The notes under the pieces were generated by a model. The model made no database searches. It was not told where the DNA came from and saw nothing but the letters and a program-made list of their open reading frames with translations. Positions 36,501-48,000 of a stretch of DNA of 64,000 nucleotides are shown here, piece after piece (position 1 is the stretch's first letter; every line of letters begins with the position of its first letter). This DNA comes from Gamsiella multidivaricata. Taxonomy: Eukaryota > Mortierellomycota > Mortierellomycetes > Mortierellales > Mortierellaceae. The stretch lies in the NCBI RefSeq assembly GCF_025024155.1, contig NW_026251709.1, positions 310,001 through 374,000 of the forward strand, read 5' to 3'. The position numbers were made by a program, and so were the translations under genes.

Positions 36501-38391
36501 GTCAACAGTTCAACTCATTCGCCCAAGACCCCTGTACCCGACTCTCTCGGCCGATGAGCTAGTGCCGATATTGTATCAATTCGATAATAGGACGAGTAGT
36601 GACCAGTTCTGTGTAATATAATGCACCACTCCACTATTTTCTGAACGAACAGCTCTTATGCAAAAAAAGAGAAAATAAAATAAAAAACGAAAACAGACAA
36701 CAAATAAACCCATTCCTCATAGAAACATGGTATAAAAAAAGAAGGTATACAAATTGTGCGCAGACGCGCGCGCGTACCCGCGCATTTCTTCCACTCCCTC
36801 AAACATCATAGGCTCATTATTGTCGCCATGTTTATTTTCTCGATGTTCTATTTTATGCCCCATCCTCCTATCAATCGTGATAATTGTCAAACCCCCAATG
36901 GGACCTCTCCTCCCCAAACTCCTCTATGCCTCTTTTTTTTGTTTGCTTCCAAGCTCTTTTTGTGCATTTGTATTAATCGCGTCCTGTCGCGCTTTGAATT
37001 TTGGTTTTGTATACCAAAAATTACAAAAATAAAAACGAATGAATAAATGGCTTCAACTTACCCATAGGTACAAACAGCATGGCTCTCATTCAACAGACGG
37101 ATCCGTTCAGCCTAAAAAAAACAGTGAGGAGGCGAAAGGGGGTTAGTTTTCTTGAACGGCTCTTTTTTTTTCTTAACTGCGTTGTGTTCGATATCATGTT
37201 TCTGGCTGATAAGGCAACCGCATAAAGGCAGTAGACCAGATCATTGTTTGAAGAGTAAGGAAGGAAAGCACGATAGAGACTGAGCATATGCAGCAAAGGG
37301 AAGGATAGAAGGGGATTCGCGGATGATCTAGTTTGGACCGATCACCATCCGAGGTCCTTATTCATGTAATCGAGCGCAGACCACTCAAGTCTTGGTCCGT
37401 GTGTTGCATGTGTAGCAAAAAGGCTAAACGCTCGTATCGCTCACGCGCAAGTGGTCCGTCATCGATGGCCCCCCTCTCCATAGAAATAACGCGATAAATC
37501 AGATAATCGGTTGAACAAGAACCACAAGGAAGAGTCCTGAGCAGCCCTGCGAGGGAAAAAATAATATGTGTGGTTGTGTAGATTTGCGTGCGGTGCATAT
37601 TATTTTCCTCGTTGTCCAAAAGAAGTTCTTCCCGTCGGCTCCTCCTGTTTTACCAGCTTGTCAGAAATATGAAGTATTCGCTCTCCGATCCGCAAGTTGT
37701 TCAAAAAAGGAGATAGAAACAACGTACATAACATAAAAAATAGCAGTGAACAGGAGAGCAAAGCAGCAACGCAACGTTGTTTCTTGCTGTCTTTCTTGAC
37801 TGAAAATGGATGGAGCTGCAAGTTCCTTTGCTAGCGGTTTTTTTTTTTACTTGTCTCGAATATGCTGGACGCACACTTCATATATACATAAAAGGGAGAG
37901 TGACAAATGGGCGGAGCAAGAAAGTAAGACATCACCACTCAGCGTGCCCTTCTTTTTCACTGGTGCGGGAGAGAATAAGGAGCACACAGACACACAGCAC
38001 GCATCGCTGTGGAATAAGAAGAATGAGGACTCAGAATGTTTGAGCCAGGATCGAGGCGTCAGAGGGAGCCATACATAAACAGGTAGTATTGGCAGTGCTG
38101 GAGCGTGAGAGCACCAGTGCAGCAGTAGCCCTTTCCTCAGTGGTGGATTTCATGGAAAAAAATAAGCTGCAAAGGCTGATTTGGTCCAAGTCTGATGAGG
38201 GGAAAGGCATCTCGATCCCGCCGGCGAAAGGAGGGGGGAGGGGGATCGGTGTGCATGGCTGATGGCGCTAAAGTGCTGTGGGTGTGTGGGGGTAGTGTGC
38301 ATAGACCACCTGAGGGAGGGCAGGGTTCTTTGTATTATTATTATTATTTTACCTCGTCGCGATCAGTGTGTTTGCTTCCACAGCAGCCCAT
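33565..38391 (-). CDS. LAMTOR1/Ego1-like Ragulator scaffold, N-myristoylated
   Basis: LAMTOR1 (Ego1/Meh1 in yeast) anchors the Rag GTPases and TORC1 on the vacuole or lysosome. Minus-strand exons: 38353..38391, 37062..37111, 35658..35744, 33861..34149 and 33565..33663, 187 residues with all phases matching. The protein begins MGCCGSKHTDRDE, a myristoylation and double-palmitoylation start as in LAMTOR1. It then reads AERIRLLNESHAVCTYGTDP, EQNQVRELESLQRIVERTAG, NLIDI and helical LQLERLQQQEAQNRSNEYI. The block around LQRIVERTAGNLIDI is the most recognisable part of the family. The C-terminus ends with DVGDLIVTLSPPVA. Introns are 1241, 1317, 1508 and 197 nt, far longer than elsewhere in the window. 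The assignment rests on the acylated N-terminus plus this block and overall size. Confidence 0.82.
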
Positions 38392-39598
38392 AGTGAGTTG
38401 AAGAGAGTGGATGTGATGGCGAGAAAGAGGGGGTTGGGGGTAGCGGGGGATCGAATGAGAGGGATGGGATGGAAGTGAAGGGATGGGTGAGCTGGCGAAG
38501 TGGCACGGAAGCAGTATGGTGGAATGCAAGGCAGGAAAGTGAAGATGCAAGAGTAAGAATGAGAGGGAGAGGGAGGGAGAGAGGGAGAAGAGGTGGGGGA
38601 ACATATTTTTGAGTTGCCACTTCAATTGATCACTCGTATCGGCTGTTCCCTGTGTTGCTGCAGTTTGCAGTTGCTGCGAAGTGCTTTGTTTGCACGCGAT
38701 GACACGCAGCAGCAGCAGGCGACAGGGGGATGACCATGTTGTACTATCGATGACAGCATTAAGCCTCACTTACATTCTCCTCTCTCCCTTTCTCTGGCGC
38801 ATTCCTGGCCGTCCTTGCCTTCTATAGCACCAGCTAGAGCCGTGCATGTTGTCGAGATGATACTGAAAAAGACGACTGTCGAAGAAACTAAAAGGGAAGG
38901 CGCCGCTGAGGTCAATTGAAAGCAAAGACCAGCACAAGTTCCAGAGGAATAAAGTACTTGACTCAACTGTTCCTAGCCTGTTCGACGTCTGTGCATCCTT
39001 TGGCTTATACGCAGAGAGCGCGCGCCTACTCCATAGTTCCAATCCGCTATTTCCAAGCAACATTCAGTAAATCCTCGTATATACCCTTAATAGTCTCACT
39101 CAACTGTATTTTATGGTAGGCTTTCAGTACCCAAATGGATCTCCCTCTATCCATTTAGTAATTTTACAGGTGCGGAGGAATCGCAGTCAAAATGGAATGG
39201 ATGGTCCCCCATCGATCGATACATCGGCACACAAGGCGGAAGACATCCATCCATACATCGCAACAATATCATCAATGAAGCGCCGATCCGGGATCAACAA
39301 TTATTTTGTTCGCGCTAAAGTCTTGATGGCCTTCAGGAGGACTAGTTTGGGTCTGTCAATCAGCATCAGCATCTATTGATCACGATGTCATGCTGGAGCT
39401 CTAGTCAGCCTTGGACGAACAGGTCCTCATTCAGCACCAGTGGAGAGCTCCGGAATAACAGAGAAGAAATACTCAAGGACCGACTCTACGCTGCTATATC
39501 AGGACACTTTGACGGACTTTTACAGGCACCTGTAAACCAGCAGTGTCGCTAACGAAGGAACCCTTGTCTTTCGTATCCAACTGCGACTCTTATAGAAG
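38392..39598. other. Divergent promoter region
   Basis: From 38420 to 38600 the plus strand is GA-rich, which is the CT-rich leader of the LAMTOR1-like gene on the minus strand. The remainder up to the eL34 start holds no convincing reading frame. Confidence 0.45.
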
Positions 39599-40588
39599 AT
39601 GGCTCAGCGTCTCACTTACCGCCGTCGTTTGTCGTACAACACCAAGTCCAACAGGACTCGCGTCGTCAAGACCCCCGGTGGTCGCTTGACTTGGCTCTAT
39701 GAGAAGAAGCCCGGTACCGCCCCCAAGTGCGGTGACTGCGGTGTCGCTCTCCCCGGTGTAAGTCGGCGGAACCATGGATGTAGAAGGAACTCAGGAAATT
39801 GACAGGAAAAGCCGTAGAGTGTGTAAAAGGGTCTTGTAGCGACACAGGACGTATGTCGGGTCAAGGAATGAAGTTTTGGGGGAGGAGACATCAGGAAAGG
39901 CAATGGGGTTCAGCAAGGAGGAATCCCGATCAGCTTGTTGCCACCGCCAAAGTTCCGCGCTCGCATAATGGCTCAAGTAGGCTATCGACAGCAAGCGACT
40001 ATTAGAAAAGTTTGCAGCAGCAACAAGAACACCAGTATCACTTTTCGGAGTCCATTGTTCAGTACCTGCACGCAAACAGAACATGTGGTTATGGCTCTGT
40101 CAGGGTTCTTGGACCGTTGCAACAATACTTCAACATCTATGACAGGATACGCGTTCGCTAATTGTACTTTCCGTCTGTGCTTTCGAGACAATTATCGGAT
40201 TATCACTCAACATGTGCAGGAACAAGTGGATCACGACTGAACAGTGTTTTCGCCTTGCTGGAGCGAGCCCTGCAGCACACCCAATCATATCCTACTTGGA
40301 AGAAAGAACGCCTGTTTCTAACGAAAAATATCTCGATCTGTCTTCCTCAATTACAACGACATTTAGGTCCCTGCTCTCCGCCCTACTGAGTACGCTCGCA
40401 TCTCCCGTCGCCAGAAGACCGTCAACCGTGCCTACGGTGGTTCCCGCTGCGCCAACTGCGTCCGTGACAGAATCGTCCGCGCTTTCTTGATTGAGGAGCA
40501 GAAGATCGTCAAGAAGGTCATCAAGGCCCAGGCTAAGAACGCTAAGCCCGTCAAGGCTGCCAAGGCTCCCAAGAAGGCTTCCAAGTAA
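39599..40588 (+). CDS. RPL34: 60S ribosomal protein eL34
   Basis: A structural protein of the large ribosomal subunit. Exons 39599..39757 and 40367..40588 give 126 residues, close to the usual 117-121. The N-terminal [18 protein letters not shown] and [13 protein letters not shown] are diagnostic. A zinc-ribbon-like Cys set is seen in CGDC before and CANC after the intron. [20 protein letters not shown] is also typical. The C-terminus is Lys/Ala-rich as in the family. The 609-nt intron falls at a Gly/Val junction (ALPG|VPALRP) and is large for such a small gene. I checked it by eye for C/D box snoRNA and found no paired C and D boxes. AATAAA lies at 40674-40679. Confidence 0.96.
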
Positions 40589-42409
40589 AAATAAAATAAA
40601 AAGAAAAAGGAACGGATTTAAGGGACGACCACATATCCGCGGTCACTGCAAGCAAAAAAAGAAAGCGCCTTTCAATAAAACTGTTTGTCTGTCTTCTGTC
40701 ATTCATTGGGAAACGATATGTTGATTGAAGAGGATGTAGGATCAATGACTGGGTGCATGGTGCATGGTGTATGGTATGCCCATATTTTTAGAAGCGCAAG
40801 GTGCTCTCGTTGCCACGGCAACTTACATGCAGGGAGAGACACACAGCAAAGACGCTTCAAATCCTTCCGAAATGTGGAATGTAACACAATGCGCTTACAT
40901 GTCACTCTTCATTAGACGCGTGTTATTTGCGTGGACATCTGTAGCGACTGGGTTCCCGGATTCTGGCTAGAGGCACGGCAGCGAGAGAGTGCATTCGTGG
41001 ACCAATTGCTCTGCGCTTCGACTGATGTCTGTATTCCCGCACTAGGCTCAAATAACGGCGGCGGAACTTCTTCTCTTTGATATAAAGCGACGGATCGTTC
41101 GCGACCTATCTTCAATTTCATCTCCTCGCCAGCCGTCCACGCAACGCCCATTGCTCTTTTTATTATTATTCAGCTCTCTCGCTCCCAACACACCATTTAG
41201 GGTGAAAGCCGATGTCCTCGGCACGTACCACATCTTTGTATTTTTTTTTGTACCTTCACCTGTGCATCGGGAGGGTACGGATACCGTCAAAGGCATCGAC
41301 GGTTCCGAATAGTACCCTCATCGCCAGTTCTCGAGGGCCTCAGCAAAAACGGCCCTTACATTGAACTAAGAAAGCAACAACTACACTGCATCCCGACGAC
41401 ACCTCGGTACAAAACAAGCGTTGTATCGCACGCGTCGCGACCCAGAGCAAGTCGATGTGGTCCGAGTCTTTCAATCGCCATTGAACTCACCATGTTCACA
41501 ACTTGACTCAATAATGCGCTTATAATCTTGTGCGTTAGGCGTTCGTTCGACTAAGAATTAGATGTTTGCACTCTTGTGCGAAAGGCGCACGCAAGCGTCT
41601 GCGATCGCGAGAAGCAAATGGCTTTGTCTTCACCAACAACGAGCCCTTCTACTGAGCCAACTGGCGATGATTCGGCCATATTGGTGTATTCCTCCCCGGA
41701 GCACCATGTCCCAATGCCCGACTAACTGAATAGGTGGAAGTTTTAGCTCCTTGGTCGGGACTATGTCATCAAGTCGCTGAAGTTCTCCAGCAATCTGCTT
41801 CTTGGGACTTGCAGCCAATAGCAGCTAGAGCAAGCAGTGTCAATTGAAGGTTCTCAGCACGAAGTTGGATGCCTTCGAGCGCACTTTGTTGAGTGGAATG
41901 TGACTATCGCTCATTCATCCACCCTCTCTTCCCGGGTCTCTATAGGGTCGTCCTGCGCTGGGACCTCCTGTTCGGGATACCTGCCGCAATAGCCATAAAT
42001 CCATGGGACTTGGACGATGGCATCATTGACTCTCCTTACGATCCAAAGAGAGTATTGGGGATGGTAGCAGCAGATCGCACAGTCGGCGTTACTGCCGCGT
42101 CACCTTGAATTAGTAGTAAACTAAGGACTGTTGGCATTGATCCACTCAGGACCAGTGCTGGGCTCCCAGTCCTCTCTGCCTGCATTGGTAGGAAACTGTG
42201 ATCTCCGCTTTACTTAAAGTTGGTCCGCTTCCTCTTTCTTGAACCCATCCTCTTCTTTACTCCCTCGCCCCTCGTCAAGGTCCAACAGCAAACCCGCAGG
42301 AACAACGGGAAACTGAACCCCGCCGCCGTCGTCTTTCATCTCAGGACACAACCGACATATCACAACCAGGAGTGGCCAGTCCTTTTCTCTCACATACACA
42401 TACAACTAC
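40589..42409. other. Intergenic region with possible relic
   Basis: Most of this region is featureless. Between about 41630 and 41890 (-) and between 41893 and 42108 (+) there are protein-like frames, discussed under findings. The last 170 bases before the LAT-type permease are pyrimidine-rich. Confidence 0.4.
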
Positions 42410-43426
42410 ATGTTGTCCAACGACCCCGACAAGGGTGATCCCTTCAACCGGGACAACTCGCTCGAGCTCGACCGCCTGGACCAGACACTAGCGCACCGGT
42501 ACCAAATCGATCCCCTCTCGGATTCGTCCGACAACGACGAGGACGACCTCGAGGGCGTGGACGAGCACCAGACCCTGACAGGGAGCAATAACAAGGGCGG
42601 AAAGGAATCATTACAGAAGCATCATCTCCATCCGGATGCATCTCATCATCCCAACCCTGCGTCCTCACACCATCGCACAGAACTCGAAGGCGACAACGAT
42701 ACGGATACGATTGATGTCCACATCATCCCCCTCTCCTCCTCCGAAGCCATTGACCGTGAACGGGGCGACCTCCAGAAGAATGTCACCTTCAGCAATGGCC
42801 TTACCCTGGTTGTTGGCATCATCATTGGGTCCGGTATCTTTGCCTCCCCAGGTCCCGTTCTGGCCTACTCCAAATCCGTTGGTGTCTCGCTGATCATCTG
42901 GTTCGTATCAGGACTGCTGGCGTTTGCGGGATCGTTATGTTATGCAGAGCTCGGAAGTGCGATGCCGAGTTCTGGAGGTGGTGAGCATGCATATTTGAAC
43001 CATGCTTTCGGCAGTCTACCTGCGTTCCTGTTCAGCTGGACTTCAATTGCACTGTTGAAGGTAAATAAGAAGACCCTCACCTATGGATTGGTGCCCAAGT
43101 GGGAGGTGGTGGTGATAGGCATTGGTTGAATGAAACCGTTTAAGCTGATCCTCCTTTTTTCTCTCTCTCTGTTTTCCCTTTGATTTCTGTTCTTCTTCAG
43201 CCGGCAGGAAATGCAATTATCTGTGTAGGTTCCCATTAATTCTTTTGGTGCTGAAATCGGCTATGAGGACTGAAGCAATTGCATAGAACGCATGGACTTG
43301 GCGACGAGCGATCAGACAACGCAAGGATTCTGAAGCAGGAGAATGGGATTGCTGGACCAAAGAGGACAGGGGGAAAAAGCTATCGAAAAATCATAGCATT
43401 CTCCTTCCCGAGACTCAGACTAGCAC

Positions 43427-43468
<42 letters not shown>

Positions 43469-44892
43469 GAAGCAACTGCTGTATATTCACCCAGGATGGT
43501 CGGTGGATATTGAGCAACCAAAGTACTGATCTCGGCACAATCGACATCTTTCTGGGGGGGAAAATACCCAATCTATAGGTCGTCTTTGCAGAATATGTCA
43601 CCAACATCATTGCTCAATCCGCCTGGGACCCCACACAGCCGATGCGCCACTGGTCCAACAAACTGATCGGCGTGGCCTGTGTCGTCGTCCTCTCTGGACT
43701 CAACTCTCTCAGCGTCTCACTGGGCACACGGATCCAGGATGTCTTCACGTTCATGAAGGTCGTCACACTCTTGGTCATCGGTATCACCGGCGTCGTCGTC
43801 CTGGCCCAAAAGACGCTCTCGAGCCATAACTTTGACCACGCATTCGAAGGCGAGACCCAACCGAGTCTTGGGGACATTGCCCTGGGGCTCTATTCGGGAC
43901 TGTGGGCGTACGATGGCTGGAATAACTTGAACTATGTGTCGACAGAGATGAAGAACCCGACGAAGGATCTGCCGAGGGTCATCTTTGCGGGTGTGCCGAT
44001 CGTGATTATTTTCTACCTGTTGGCGAACACTGCATATTATGCGGTACTGCCACAGGCGACTGTCATGAGCACCAACACTGTGGCGATTGTGAGTGCCATC
44101 CTGACAGTATTATTATTTTTTGTTATTATTATTATTTCTATCTTTTTGCATATTCAAACAAGCTGACTCGTCTATGTACATCTTCTTCCTATAGGATTTT
44201 GGAAAACAGATGTTCGGGAACACGGGCGGCGTGCTGTTTGCGATCTGTGTGGCCTGTAGTTGTTTTGGCGCCGCCAACGGATCGATCTTCACGGGCGCCC
44301 GCGTCATCTACGCCTCAGCGCGCGAGGGCTATCTCCCAAAGATATTTGGCAAGGTCCACGAGAAGCGCAAGACACCCATCGCGGCCCTGGCTCTTCAGGC
44401 CGTCATGACTTCTATCATGATCCTCGGCGGAACCTTCTCAACCCTCGTAAATTTCTATTCCGTCGCCGCTTGGCTCTTGTAAGTCAAAGTACCGTGAACG
44501 GAACTGAATCGCTCGACCATCGTTATCAAAAATTGCAGTGTCTGATGGGGGGGGGGGGGTTTTTTTTTCATAGCTATCTGAGCAGCATTCTCGGACTGAT
44601 CTACCTGCGTTACCACGAACCCAATCTGAAGCGGCCCTTCCGGGTATGGACCATCGTCCCCATAATGTTCACCTTCTTGGGTCTCTTCCTGTTCCTCATG
44701 CCCTTTGTCAAGGCTCCGCTCGAGTCCAGTCTTGCGATGGTCATTGTCCTCGCAGGACTACCGCTCTGGGTCCTCAAGGAACTCGTTTCCGGCAACAAGG
44801 GCACGCGGTGGCTGGACCTCAAATCAAAAGTCATGTATTCTTTAGGCTTCCAACCCTCCGGCGGACGGCATGAGCGTCTGGTCGGCCATTGA
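42410..44892 (+). CDS. Amino-acid permease of the LAT (SLC7) type
   Basis: A probable plasma-membrane amino-acid transporter of the APC superfamily. Five exons: 42410..43060, 43201..43224, 43579..44088, 44195..44478 and 44574..44892, giving 595 residues. The first 120 residues are hydrophilic, acidic and His-rich and probably cytosolic. Membrane segment 1 contains GIIIGSGIFASPGPVLAY, the LAT-family binding motif, followed by YAELGSAMPSSGGEHAYLNH. Further signatures are GLYSGLWAYDGWNNLNYVST, EMKNPTKDLPRVI, GSIFTGARVIYASAREGYLP and IYLRYHEPNLKRPFRVW. About 12 membrane segments. It fits the group that includes animal LAT proteins and fungal Mup1-like permeases; the substrate cannot be named. Exon 2 is only 24 nt (PAGNAIIC). 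The intron after it carries a 38-base T run. Confidence 0.92.
43430..43467. repeat. Poly-T homopolymer, 38 bases, in an intron
   Basis: Thirty-eight T about 110 bases upstream of the acceptor at 43578 in the LAT-type permease gene. Confidence 0.9.
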
Positions 44893-45079
44893 TACCGTTC
44901 ATCTTCATCCTCATAAAAAAAAAAAAAAAAAAAGGCATAATAATAAACACAGATAGAATCGAATACGACCTCATCTGTGTATGTTTCTTGCTGTTGTATT
45001 TTGATTTTTGATCGGGGTTCGTCAGTAAAAAGAAAAAAAATGCGTCTTGTCTAATGAGTTTAAAAAAATAAATAAATCC

Positions 45080-48000
45080 CTAATCCTTCTTCTCAACATG
45101 CTCTTGGTCCTTCGCATCTGCTGCTGCTGCTGCAGTGGAAGAATCAGCTGTGTCTGCCTCCTCGAGCTTGGGCACATCGTGAACCACGGGTGCCAAAGAT
45201 ACGGGTTCCATTTCCTTAGCTGCATCACCTTCTTTAGGCTGCTCCTTCTGGGTCTGCTCGGCTGTCTCACTCGCAGTCTCGAAACCATCGTTGGTCAGCG
45301 TCACAGGCTCCATTGCAATCTCATTTGCCGCTGTCGTCGACTCTGTAGCAACACTACTTGACGATGACGATGACGCTGATGCCTTTGCTGATGCTGATGG
45401 CTCCTCGAAACTGTCGCCGAAGGGGTCTACCTCATTCTGACCAGGAGTATCCAAATGTGCTGTTGACGTTGACGCTTCGGCGGCCTTGGGGTCTACACTG
45501 AATGGTGGGAAATCAAAGTCGTCCTTGCCGTCCTCCTCAGCCGTCTTGAACTCTGTGAATCCATCCTGGAAGTCCTCCGACCAATCCGTCAGTGTAGCAC
45601 TAAACTGTGTAGCAGGACCCAGCTCTGATACTTTAGAATCTCCAAACGTATTGGGCCACTAAAAAAATACCCAGGCAATATCGAGATCCAAAGGTCTTGG
45701 TCAGTACATTTAGAAAACAATTGATAAATATCCATGTTGGGAAAGATTACCCCTCCACCTACGGGTGAGTTCCAAGTCTCCTCATCTACGCCTTCATCAT
45801 CATCACTGTCGTCAAAGTCCACGGTGTGCCTGTTTCCGAATGGATCCTCCAGACTCGACACGGCCGCAGCCGCGGCAGCACGACGCCTCTCAAAGTCCGT
45901 GTCCGTGCCATATTCGCCAATCCAGTTACCCTCCTCGTCATCCTCATCCTCATCAGACGATCCAAATTTCTCTGGCAGGTTGTTGGTGATCTGTTGACTC
46001 AAATAACGCGCAAACTTTCGAACGTTAAAAAGGTAAGGATAGGAAGTGGGTTTCGGTTCGCATGAGCGTCAATTCTCAAAGGCGTGACTCAAAGAAAAAT
46101 AACAAATCAGAGATGAAAAAGACGATTACCTGATCACTGGCGACGTCGCCTTCATGGCCCACACCAATCTCTCCGCCTAGGAAGCCGCTGTTGCTGCCGT
46201 AATCATCTCCATGATCATCCAGAAAGTCGTCATCATGGACATCATCGAGCGACTTATGCGGCTCCATCATGTTGGGACGGCTTCCTCCAAGGACCTGAGC
46301 ATCGCGCTCCTTGGTCTCCTTCAACACCTTAGAGACATAGTTCCACCAGTCCTCCAGGTCGATGAACTCGTAGAGCATTGGCAGCAAGGAAGTCTGCGAA
46401 TACAGTTCCAGCAGCTTGACAGTTTCGTCCGCAATGTACGTCAAATGTCCCATGTATCCGAGACGAACGCCTTTGGGCTGAGCACTGTTGGATGGAAAAC
46501 AAGGAGACAGAACCGTTAGAGCCAGAAGAAAATAGCATAAAAATTTTAAGCACAGTCTATACACTCAAACGTGGAAGCATACCACTCATGATCGCACAAG
46601 CGCTGAGCATCAGTAATGCGCTTTGTCAATTGTCCATCCTTGAAGATCGAAATTGTCAATCTCCTATTCCAGCCCTCCGTAACACCTTGGTCAGCCTTTG
46701 GTGGAATATATGTTCCGTCGATATCAGGACGTCCGATATCGCCCATAGGTCGGTGGAACACTTGATGGACCATGTCATAGACAACCGTATGCAGAAAGTT
46801 GTTCCATGGGAACTGGAAAAAGAGGTCGAAACATGTGGGGATGATGCGATGATCGACAAACTGCATCTTCAGGAAATCGCCCACGGGTATCGAAACATCG
46901 CCTTGAGGTGTGGTTCCTGAGGTTGCGGCGGTACTATCGTTGACAGGAGAGGTTGTAGATGACTCAACTGGTGGAGAAGGCGAGGCTCTGGGCGTAGCTT
47001 GGTCGTCCAGTTCCAATGAAGATGTTGCCTGCTCCAGCTGTGCGATGTCGCTTTTAACTTCTGTTGATGGTGCTGGCTGCTCACTTTGTGCTGTGTCGTT
47101 CGACTTCGCCTCCCCTTTGTTATCCGCTGTAGGTTCCTTGAGCTCTTCACCATTTTCTTTGACAGGCTCGGCAACAGATTCCTTGTCATCGGCAGCCGTG
47201 GCCTTGATGGGGTCGGATTCGACCTTGGATGCGTCGGCATCATCTGTGTTTGATTCTTTGGAAGTCTCTACGGTGGACTCCGTGCTCTCAGTAGCTCTGA
47301 TCTTTCCAGTCTCCAAATCCTCCTTGACAGAATTCTCGCCGTCGGTGGTTGAAGACTTGATAGCCTCCATCTCCTCCTTGACAGTCTGAGAGTGCTGCAC
47401 GATCGGTTGGTCGGCTGAGACAGTGGGAATTTTAATGGTTCCATCGGCAGAGACAGAGATGATGGGTTGAGAATTCAATACCGCCATGTTGGAGCAATGA
47501 AGTAGCTCTGCAAACATCTCGCAAATCTTCAGTCGTTCAAATCCTAGTGGAACCTGCTTTCCGATAGATGTCTCGATAGGACCAGTCTAGATTTTGTATA
47601 TATAAGATGATAAGCACGTTAGTCAACATAACTAAGGTAAAGTCATGCGCTGCAATGGTATGGCAATGGATGGCAAAAGCTCACCACTGATCTTGGCACA
47701 ACGAGCAAACCCTTGAAGTCCTCAATCCTAGAAGCTAGCACCTTCAGCAAGTCGCTAAGGTCCACGGCCTCCCGAATAGTCTCTGTTGAGTTTGGCGGAA
47801 GAGGCTCGACATCATAGTCGCTAGTGGCGAGAAAGAAAATATGAAAGAAAGTATGAAAGTACATAAAGACCGTGTTGGTTATCCATTCTAAATGTCTTCA
47901 AACGACTCGTTAGTTCTCCTTTGTCATTACCTGTTGTTTCTTCGGATCAATTCGATAAAAATGGTGACGCCATTGATAAGCGTTGAGGTTGAGAAGGGAG

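Noticed and set aside
39758..40366. C/D box snoRNA in the eL34 intron
   Set aside because: A D-like CTGA is present near 40236 but no C box (RTGATGA) accompanies it.
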